Positions 1 to 4,681 of a DNA stretch of 6,598 nucleotides are shown here, one piece after another; the stretch's first letter is position 1, and each line of letters starts with the position of its first letter. The position numbers and the translations under genes were made by a program. The notes under the pieces are model-generated. The model did not search any database. It saw only the letters and a list, made by a program, of their open reading frames with translations, and was not told the DNA's origin. Location: positions 20,314 to 26,911 of the forward strand of contig PMCE01000322.1 of the NCBI GenBank assembly GCA_003154025.1, in the 5' to 3' direction. Origin of the DNA: Syntrophaceae bacterium (GTDB lineage Bacteria > Desulfobacterota > SM23-61).

Positions 1-32
1 TACCAGCTTTTTCGTTATCATAAAGCTATCTG

Positions 33-139
33 GGAGCGCGGCGACGTGTCGCCGCTTTCGAAGGCGCGACACGTCGCACCACCCGGAGGGCGGACCAGTC
101 CGCAGGCCCCGAAAAAGCGCCGTCCTGCCGGCGCGCTCC
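33..139. repeat. Composite GC-rich palindromic element (REP/BIME-like)
   Basis: Four short hairpins are packed into about 110 bases. They are 38-55 (8-bp stem GCGGCGAC, 2-nt loop), 66-77 (GCGAC/GTCGC), 90-103 (GCGGAC/GTCCGC) and 117-134 (GCGCCG/CGGCGC). Bases 41-52 are also the exact reverse complement of 66-77. That pairing continues inward (54-59 with 60-65, one bulge at 53, one wobble) into a single hairpin over 41-77. The outer ends 33-40 (GGAGCGCG) and 132-139 (CGCGCTCC) are complementary too, so the whole block could fold as a multibranched structure. There is no T-tract after it, so it is not a typical terminator. The arrangement resembles extragenic palindromic elements. Its copy number in the genome cannot be seen from one window. 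Confidence 0.75.
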
Positions 140-329
140 AAAAATTAATTCAGGCCTCTTGACTGACTTCGTTGCCATCGCTTCATCATGCATTTTCAGT
201 CATGTCCTTATCAATTAAGGACCTTCCTCTTTAGGGTCAGCGAAGAAAATCGGCAAAAACCCGCGGTCCGACCCGGAAAAGACCGGGGTACAAGCCCACA
301 CCTTCCAGGATAACATCACAAAAAAATAT
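140..329. other. Intergenic stretch without a recognisable gene
   Basis: I see no supportable coding sequence on either strand here. The only structures are an AT-rich 7-bp hairpin at 204-222 (GTCCTTA, 5-base loop, TAAGGAC) followed by a pyrimidine-rich stretch, and a 5-bp hairpin at 272-287 (CCCGG/CCGGG). The first could be a weak terminator for a gene left of the window. I recognise no known riboswitch. Confidence 0.5.
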
Positions 330-357
330 TTGACATCCCCATTTCAGACACTAAAAT
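330..357 (+). promoter_or_regulatory. Sigma70-type promoter for the SCP2-like/hydrolase unit
   Basis: A perfect -35 box TTGACA (330-335) is followed after 16 bases by TAAAAT (352-357), five of six matches to the -10 consensus. Transcription would start near 364, leaving a leader of about 40 bases before the ATG at 404. This placement argues against the upstream TTG at 362 as the start codon. Confidence 0.7.
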
Positions 358-403
358 ACCCTTGACGGGTAAGAGGATTTTCAGGGAAGCGAGGACGATA
401 GTC

Positions 404-781
404 ATGGTTGAAAAGCTGGCGGAACTGGTGAATGGAAACCCATCGGTGGTATTTCGGGGCCGCCTGGTGACCACGGAAGTGCAGATCCTGGTGGGCAAGG
501 ACGAATACCGCATCAAGATTGAGGAGGGACGGATTGCCGGCGTGGAAGAAGGTCCCTTCCTCATGCGGCCTTGCAGTATCACGGTCCGGGCCTCGGCCGA
601 AGCCTGGGGAAAATTCTGGCAGCTCTATCCGCCCCCCGGCTATCAGGACATCTTTGCCATGACCAAAAAGGGGGAGGCCGAAGTGAGCGGCGACTTCCGG
701 CTGCTGATGCAGAACCTGCGCTATTTCAAAGAGCTGCTGGAAGCGCCGCGGAAACTCGCCAAGGAGGGTAGACATGCCTGA
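404..781 (+). CDS. SCP2 sterol-carrier-like small protein
   Basis: This is a 125-residue soluble protein with no signal peptide or membrane segment. The pattern fits the SCP2 sterol-binding fold. Beta-strand segments with a short turn (EYRIKIEEGRI, about 35-45) come first, then a segment like VRASAEAWGKFW (61-72), a linker rich in Pro and Tyr, and GEAEVSGDFRLLMQNLRYF (90-108), which matches the family's closing 'G-x-x-x-x-x-G-D' plus helix. Such domains hold lipids, CoA esters or other hydrophobic ligands. The ATG at 404 is preferred because GAGG (391-394) lies nine bases before it and the predicted transcript begins near 364; an in-frame TTG at 362 would add 14 residues. Its last eight bases overlap the start of the hydrolase gene, so the two are almost certainly cotranscribed and translationally coupled. 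The ligand is unknown. Confidence 0.7.
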   Translation: MVEKLAELVNGNPSVVFRGRLVTTEVQILVGKDEYRIKIEEGRIAGVEEGPFLMRPCSITVRASAEAWGKFWQLYPPPGYQDIFAMTKKGEAEVSGDFRLLMQNLRYFKELLEAPRKLAKEGRHA

Positions 782-1625
782 GTTCGAACCCATCATCGGC
801 CGATACCTGCGGATCTCCGTTCAGGGAATTCCCTACCGGATTTATTTCGAGGAAGCGGGGTCGGGAATTCCCCTGGTTTGCCTGCACACCGCCGGTTCCG
901 ACGGCCGGCAGTACCGGCATCTATTGACCGATTCTGAAATAACCAAAAGCTATCGAGTGTTGGCCTTTGACCTGCCGTGGCATGGCAAGTCGAACCCGCC
1001 GGCGGGCTTCCAGGACCGGGAATATCGCCTGAGCACCCAGCTCTACACCGACACGATCATGACCTTCTGCCGGGCCATGGAATTGAGGAAGCCGGTGGTC
1101 ATGGGAGGTTCCATGGGGGGCCGGATCGTGCTCGAGCTGGCCTTGCGCCACGGGGATGAACTGGGTGCGGTGATCGGACTGGAAGCAGCGGACTACCAGC
1201 AGCCCTGGTATGACACCATCTGGCTGCACCGTCCCGACGTGCACGGGGGCGAAGTCTGCGCCGCCCTGAATTCCGGGAACATGGCTCCCCACAGCCCGGA
1301 TGAATCGCGATGGGAAACGCTCTGGGGCTATATGCAGAGCGGCCCGGGCATATTCAAGGGCGACCTCTATTTCTACCGGGTCGACTCCGACTTCCGGGAT
1401 CGAGTGGCCGGAATCGATGCCTCGCGCTGCCCGGTTTACCTCTTGACCGGCGAATACGATTTTTCCTGCACGCCGGAGGATACCCTGCGGACCGGGAAAA
1501 AGATTCCCGGGTCCAAGGTGGTCATCATGGAGCGGCTCGGGCATTTCCCGATGAGCGAGAACCCCGCGCAGTTCAGGAAATACATCCTGCCGGTCCTGGA
1601 TGAAATTGCGGGGAAGAAGAAATAG
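774..1625 (+). CDS. Alpha/beta hydrolase
   Basis: This 283-residue cytoplasmic protein is of ordinary length for the alpha/beta hydrolase fold. The nucleophile elbow is G-G-S-M-G (111-115) with Ser113. The likely acid is Asp229 in TGEYD, and the catalytic His is His257 in LGHFPMSENP. The oxyanion-hole region reads LHTAGSDG (37-44), with HTAG where many relatives have HG. The segment FDLPWHGKS (65-73) is also typical. Residues 140-200, rich in Trp and Tyr, probably form the cap over the active site. An AGGAGG (762-767) sits six bases before the ATG. The start overlaps the SCP2-like gene by eight bases, so the two probably share a substrate path, for example an ester or C-C bond of a hydrophobic compound. 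The fold is clear, but the substrate cannot be told from sequence. Confidence 0.9.
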   Translation: MPEFEPIIGRYLRISVQGIPYRIYFEEAGSGIPLVCLHTAGSDGRQYRHLLTDSEITKSYRVLAFDLPWHGKSNPPAGFQDREYRLSTQLYTDTIMTFCRAMELRKPVVMGGSMGGRIVLELALRHGDELGAVIGLEAADYQQPWYDTIWLHRPDVHGGEVCAALNSGNMAPHSPDESRWETLWGYMQSGPGIFKGDLYFYRVDSDFRDRVAGIDASRCPVYLLTGEYDFSCTPEDTLRTGKKIPGSKVVIMERLGHFPMSENPAQFRKYILPVLDEIAGKKK

Positions 1626-1640
1626 GCGGGCGATGTCCGC

Positions 1641-1913
1641 TTACCGGCCCGCTGCCGGAGGATTATTTCTTCTGCCAGGGCGCCAGAGATGGAAGGAACC
1701 GGGAATATGGCCGGCGTAATACTCCGTCTTGCTGGCCACCGCGATCACCGGCTTTTGGTCTTTGGCCTGGATGAGCCGGTTGAGTTCCTGGGCGGGGATG
1801 AAGATTTCTCTCCTCACGTATCCTTTATACTTCTCCGCGGCCTCGGTTGTCGCGACCCGGACGAAAGCGGCCAGCAGGATCAAGGCTCCGATCACCAATC
1901 TCCTTTCCAGCAT
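1641..1913 (-). pseudogene. Truncated exported rhodanese-like protein
   Basis: The 90-residue product begins with a signal peptide: Arg4-Arg5, a hydrophobic core VIGALILLAAFV (7-18) and a likely cleavage near residues 25-26. The next part, from about 36, resembles the first half of a rhodanese domain, including EYYAGHIPGSFHLWRP (64-79), which matches the family's conserved 'aGHIPGa' region. Similarity stops after WRP and a short Arg/Asn/Pro-rich tail leads to TAA. The second half of the domain, with the catalytic Cys loop, is missing. It is not present in another frame, since only about 15 bases separate this stop from the convergent hydrolase gene. The upstream GAGGAA supports the ATG at 1913. 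It lies 65 bases after the selenoprotein gene on the same strand. It is probably a deletion remnant; a short functional exported protein is less likely. Confidence 0.6.
1644..1670 (+). terminator. Weak terminator-like hairpin after the hydrolase gene
   Basis: CCGGC (1644-1648) pairs with GCCGG (1654-1658) around a five-base loop and is followed by a T-rich but interrupted run to about 1670. It lies 18 bases past the hydrolase stop, between converging genes. The stem is short and the U-tract is poor, so this is only a candidate. An alternative 6-bp stem, 1626-1631 with 1647-1652, is also possible. Confidence 0.25.
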
Positions 1914-1978
1914 CCTCGTTCTTCCTCGGGAATTGTTTTTTGAAGAAACGTTCGCAAGGCGGTATCAACCTTCCGGTT

Positions 1979-2731
1979 TTACCCTTTTGGGGGCGCTAAA
2001 TCCCGCAGCACCGGTCCCGCCGTCAGGGAAAGATCTTCCAGAAGCTTCAGCGTCGCCTCCATGACCGTAAGTTGACGGCGGGGGTCCCCCGGCGTGTCGA
2101 GGGGGTATCCGTGTTTGAAGGGAACGAACAGGGCCCGCGGCGGACGGACTTTTTCGGCTACGTTGCGCAGCAACTGAATCACCACAGTCGAAATTCCCTG
2201 GCGCTCCAACTCAGCGGCGATCAGACACACGGTCTGGTTGCACATGGGTCAGACGGGCACCAGGAGAGCGACGTCCACCTGGTCCTGGACCAGCGCCCGG
2301 ACGGCGGGGGGCGCGGTGTCCCGGATCAAGCGGCCGGGTTCGGTGATGGACCCCATGCAGGAAAGATGGCGATGATTGACCGAGCCGATCCGCCCCGAGG
2401 CCGCCAGTTCGCGAACCCGGTCAATCGGGAAACCGACGTTGGGGTCCTGCTGAAGCCCGACGTGGTCGAAGGACCCGCTGCGGTGGGTTTCCACCAGCGT
2501 CTTCACGTCGACCCCGGACGGGATTTCCCGGAAGCTCGGGTCCCCGCCCTTGATCGTTCCATCGAAATGGGGTTGATCCGGCAATACGAAGCCGGCGCTG
2601 GACACCAGGGCCAGCTTGCTCTGGGACAGGGGTTTCTTCAGAGGCGCCCAGGGAACCGGATCGATCTTGCGCCATTGATACGCCTTCAGGAACAGACGGA
2701 TGGTCAAGGAAAACTCGCTCGTATCTCCCAT
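1979..2731 (-). CDS. GrdB/PrdB-family selenoprotein (UGA read as Sec161)
   Basis: Read through an in-frame TGA at 2249-2251, this gives one 250-residue protein. The upstream part (1-160) has segments I recognise from the glycine/sarcosine/betaine/D-proline reductase selenoprotein B family: QWRKIDPVPWAPL (19-31), ALVSSAG (41-47), GDPSFREIP (63-71), HRSGSFDH (83-90), FPIDRVREL (101-109) and MGSI (126-129). It ends in the hydrophobic strand VALLVPV. The TGA follows at once, and the same frame continues with P-M-C-N-Q-T-V-C, giving a redox-type U161-x-x-C164 motif plus Cys169. A Rossmann-like helix and strand come next (CLIAAELERQGISTVVIQ). In GrdB and PrdB the Sec sits in this kind of position and acts in reductive cleavage of C-N bonds. 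The substrate here is unknown, and no Grd/Prd partner is in the window. AAGGAA (2741-2746) precedes the ATG. A plain nonsense mutation is the alternative, but the intact frame, UxxC motif and hairpin speak against it. Confidence 0.85.
2217..2251 (-). promoter_or_regulatory. Candidate bacterial SECIS element with Sec UGA codon
   Basis: On the coding (minus) strand the UGA at 2251-2249 is followed by a hairpin inside the reading frame. CAGAC (2236-2232) pairs perfectly with GUCUG (2226-2222) around the loop CGUGU. After a small internal loop, G2241-C2240 can pair with G2218-C2217. Seventeen bases separate the UGA from the apical loop, and a G is the second loop base. Both fit the known bacterial SECIS pattern recognised by SelB: a loop roughly 16-37 bases after UGA with G in the first two loop positions. 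Confidence 0.65.
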
Positions 2732-2905
2732 AGATACTATTTCCTTTCCATATCCCGAATGGCCAAGGATCGGGGCGCTTTGGCGGCCGTTTGTAATGGA
2801 GTCAACGACTGGATTCGGGAAGGGCCGATAGGCTCAGTTTACCGCACGTTCAGTTTTTTAGGCGCTTCTTTCTTCCTTCATCCGGGTCCGGCAAAGATGG
2901 TGGCA

Positions 2906-3475
2906 TTACATCCTGTTTCCCTGCCGGGCTATCAAATCCATCAGTTGCTTCAGGATCCGGGCGGTGGCGCCCCAGACGACGTGCTTCCCGTGCTCATAAA
3001 AGCAGACCTGAAGGGGCTGACCGTTCCGCTCGCGGACTTCTTCCCGGAATTTGGTTTCATCCAAGAGAGCGGTCAGGGGCAATTCGATGACCTCTTCAAT
3101 CTCCTGGTCGCTGATCTTAAAGGGGTAAGGGTAGGGAATGAGGCCGACAAAAGGGGCGATACAGAAATCGGAGGAAACGGTGCACATATCATCCAGCTCA
3201 CCCAGGATGCGGACATCCTTTTTTTGGATTCCCATCTCCTCCTCGGCTTCCCGCAGGGCAGCGGAAAGGGGAGCTTCCCCCGGATCCTGACGACCGCCGG
3301 GAAAGGAGATTTGGCCCTTGTGGCTCCCTACGCTTTGCGTCCGCCGGGTAAGGATGACGTGATATTCTCCATTCTTTTTAAAAAGGGGGATCAACACCGC
3401 CGCCCGGGCCAGCCCCGGCTCGTCAATGCAGGCCTTATCCCGGCAGGCCAAGATCGCTTTGATCTTTTCTTCCAT
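2906..3475 (-). CDS. Nudix hydrolase, CoA diphosphatase (NudL/YeaB) type
   Basis: This 189-residue cytoplasmic enzyme has a complete Nudix box, G61-x5-E67-x7-R75-E76-A-E-E-E80-M-G82-I, with the metal-binding glutamates intact. Just before it, LTRRTQSVGSHKGQISFPGG (42-61) matches the extra signature of the CoA pyrophosphatase subgroup, 'LTxRs..l..H.GqisFPGG'. Members cleave CoA and its oxidised or acylated forms into 3',5'-ADP and 4'-phosphopantetheine, or related nucleoside diphosphate compounds, with Mg or Mn. Length is normal for the subgroup. No good Shine-Dalgarno precedes the ATG at 3475; the leader instead carries CCTCC/CCTCG repeats. The gene lies 150 bases after the thymidylate synthase gene and 174 before the selenoprotein gene on the same strand, so cotranscription is possible but unproven. 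The family call is firm; CoA as the substrate is inferred from the signature. Confidence 0.9.
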   Translation of the reverse strand: MEEKIKAILACRDKACIDEPGLARAAVLIPLFKKNGEYHVILTRRTQSVGSHKGQISFPGGRQDPGEAPLSAALREAEEEMGIQKKDVRILGELDDMCTVSSDFCIAPFVGLIPYPYPFKISDQEIEEVIELPLTALLDETKFREEVRERNGQPLQVCFYEHGKHVVWGATARILKQLMDLIARQGNRM

Positions 3476-3485
3476 GGCTAAATTC

Positions 3486-3627
3486 AGGAACGAGGCCCGA
3501 GGAAGGAGGGTTTAAAACAGAATTGAAATGGTTCTTGGGGGGTATGGTCTTTTCCGAAAACCCAGAATCTCGTTCCCCGATCCTTAGTCTTTTTCCTCGA
3601 ACCTCGTGCCTCGCTCCTCGATCCTTT
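3486..3627. repeat. Inverted arrays of a CCTCGNN/NNCGAGG heptamer
   Basis: The right arm has four consecutive 7-base units: CCTCGAA, CCTCGTG, CCTCGCT, CCTCGAT (3595-3622). The left arm has three units in the opposite sense: AACGAGG, CCCGAGG, AAGGAGG (3489-3509). Bases 3486-3502 and 3602-3618 are reverse complements at 15 of 17 positions, with about 100 bases between them. A direct repeat of 18 bases (3569-3586 and 3610-3627, 15 matches) adds a further copy. The right arm runs into the stop codon of the thymidylate synthase gene; the left arm ends 11 bases before the Nudix start. The RNA from either strand could fold into a long stem here. Confidence 0.7.
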
Positions 3628-4312
3628 ATGTTCGGTAGGTGCGCAGTTTCGCCAAATCCCAGGTGTAATCGTAAAGGTGCATGCCCTTGGAGACGGCGAT
3701 GATCTCCCCGTCTTCCACCCCGATCTGTGCGCCCATGTATTCCTTCAAGAGCTGGATCCCGGCCAGGTTGGCGGGGAACCCGGCCCAGAGGTCCCAGGAG
3801 CGGAAGTAGATGACAAAATGGAGCTTCCCGTAGCGGACCCGGGTATCGATCAAACGCAGGCAGGGGGGGTCCGAGCTGGTAATGTCCTGGGGCATCCCCA
3901 CTTCCATGGTCGCCTGGTTGGTCCCCGGACCCGAGGTCTTATACATTTTGATCACTTCTTCGACCGGGTTCACTCCGAGGGGGACTTCGTTGATCTTGGG
4001 GTTCACCAGCCGCTCGCCGTAGGTGTAGGTCTCCCCTTCCTGGCGCTCGTCGGTGATCCAGTAGCGCATGTATTGATCCACGTATTCCATGGTGGTCGGG
4101 GGCGGAATCCCCAGTCCGGGGGGGATGTCGGGGATCAAGGGACGGACGCTGGGAAACTTGATGTGCACCACCACAAAGTCAAACTCCCGGCGCTTTTGGC
4201 CGGCGAAGCTCCCGTGGTCGATCTTGTACTCATAACCGGAATCCAAGATCCGGTAGACGCATTGAAACCACGCATCCGGCAGGTCTCTAGCTTCGATAAA
4301 CTCGATTTTCAT
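3626..4312 (-). CDS. Thymidylate synthase family protein, archaeal/methanogen-like
   Basis: This 228-residue protein is much shorter than the usual bacterial ThyA (about 264) and near the size of methanogen enzymes. The thymidylate synthase core is recognisable. TYGERL (97-102) stands for the YG-x-x-(L/W) region, and NQATMEVGMPQD (132-143) precedes the catalytic loop. DPPC (148-151) supplies the nucleophile Cys151, followed by Leu where ThyA has His. FRSWDLWAGFPANLAG (170-185) matches the ThyA 'qRS-x-D-x-x-x-G-x-P-x-N' dUMP-binding motif. HLYDY (212-216) matches the 'H-x-Y' motif near the C-terminus. The expected reaction is dUMP to dTMP with methylene-tetrahydrofolate; a deoxynucleotide hydroxymethylase is the main alternative. 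GAGG (4323-4320) lies seven bases before the ATG. It is divergent from iorA and has its own promoter candidate. Confidence 0.8.
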   Translation of the reverse strand: MKIEFIEARDLPDAWFQCVYRILDSGYEYKIDHGSFAGQKRREFDFVVVHIKFPSVRPLIPDIPPGLGIPPPTTMEYVDQYMRYWITDERQEGETYTYGERLVNPKINEVPLGVNPVEEVIKMYKTSGPGTNQATMEVGMPQDITSSDPPCLRLIDTRVRYGKLHFVIYFRSWDLWAGFPANLAGIQLLKEYMGAQIGVEDGEIIAVSKGMHLYDYTWDLAKLRTYRT

Positions 4313-4352
4313 CGGTCAACCTCAAAAAAATATTCTTGCCTTTACCCGTTTC

Positions 4353-4381
4353 ACTATGCCACGAAAGGGGCGGTAATTCAA
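4353..4381 (-). promoter_or_regulatory. Candidate promoter for the thymidylate synthase gene
   Basis: On the minus strand TTGAAT (4381-4376) and CATAGT (4358-4353) are separated by 17 bases. Each matches the sigma70 consensus at four of six positions, and the spacing is ideal. The transcript would begin about 35 bases before the ATG at 4312. Support is moderate, as it rests on two imperfect boxes. Confidence 0.4.
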
Positions 4382-4396
4382 CCGGACATTGAAGAC

Positions 4397-4423
4397 AGTG
4401 TCAGTGTGAGTGTCAGTGTCAGT
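4397..4423. repeat. Hexanucleotide tandem repeat (AGTGTC)n
   Basis: Four and a half copies of the 6-base unit AGTGTC run head to tail. The only deviation is G for C at 4408. The repeat lies between the divergent promoters of the thymidylate synthase gene and iorA, just upstream of the thymidylate synthase -35 candidate. A perfect-unit array of this kind is prone to slippage, so its length may vary between strains. Confidence 0.8.
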
Positions 4424-4432
4424 AAAAGATTC

Positions 4433-4505
4433 GTTTCGGGTTTCGAGTTGGGAAAGGCTTTCATTTGCTTTTGGCCGCATGAACCCGAAACCTGAAACCC
4501 GAAAC
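4433..4505. repeat. Inverted heptamer arrays TTCGGGT/ACCCGAA with 12-bp perfect arms
   Basis: Bases 4433-4444 (GTTTCGGGTTTC) and 4494-4505 (GAAACCCGAAAC) are perfect reverse complements, separated by 49 bases. Each arm is a 7-base tandem array: TTCGGGT, TTCGAGT (4435-4448) on the left; ACCCGAA, ACCTGAA, ACCCGAA, AC (4483-4505) on the right. The 3' arm is followed by five T residues (4506-4510), so a transcript from the left could end here, although no gene leads into it. It sits in the divergent intergenic region and repeats the architecture seen at 3486-3627. Confidence 0.75.
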
Positions 4506-4556
4506 TTTTTGCCCCGCATCCCGATCTTTCTTCGAACCGACCGGTGTTCTTTCCCC

Positions 4557-4585
4557 TTGCCTAACCCTCCTCTCCATAATAGAAT
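4557..4585 (+). promoter_or_regulatory. Candidate promoter for iorAB
   Basis: TTGCCT (4557-4562) and TAGAAT (4580-4585) are separated by 17 bases, the optimal sigma70 spacing. The -10 box matches at five of six positions and the -35 at four. Transcription would begin near 4592, giving a leader of about 90 bases before iorA. No known riboswitch or clear attenuator is recognised in that leader. Confidence 0.5.
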
Positions 4586-4681
4586 CAAGATAATTCCGCT
4601 TTTAGGGACAAAAAGGCTGATCGATCTATTTCGCCTTCCCCCCTGCAGAAGATCCGCAAAGAAATCAGGAGAGAGGAAAAG

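Noticed and set aside
204..222. AT-rich hairpin as a terminator of an upstream gene
   Set aside because: The stem is weak, the following tract is mixed C and T, and no gene is seen leading into it.
362..403. Upstream TTG start for the SCP2-like protein
   Set aside because: It would coincide with or precede the predicted transcription start near 364 and has no ribosome site, whereas the ATG at 404 has GAGG at good spacing.
2249..2251. TGA as a real stop or nonsense mutation
   Set aside because: The frame continues without other lesions, the family's redox motif falls exactly at the TGA, and a SECIS-like hairpin follows. Recoding is the simpler reading, though host Sec machinery is outside the window.
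2732..2905. Separate promoter for the selenoprotein gene
   Set aside because: A TTGACT is present on the minus strand but no acceptable -10 box lies at the right distance, so I do not claim one.
2072..3481. Open frame of 469 codons on the plus strand
   Set aside because: It is antisense to both the selenoprotein and the Nudix gene and spans their intergenic gap. No domain is recognisable and there is no supporting start context.
3489..3622. Heptamer arrays as a CRISPR array
   Set aside because: Units are 7 bases with no spacers of constant length and the two arms are inverted, so the layout does not fit repeats and spacers.
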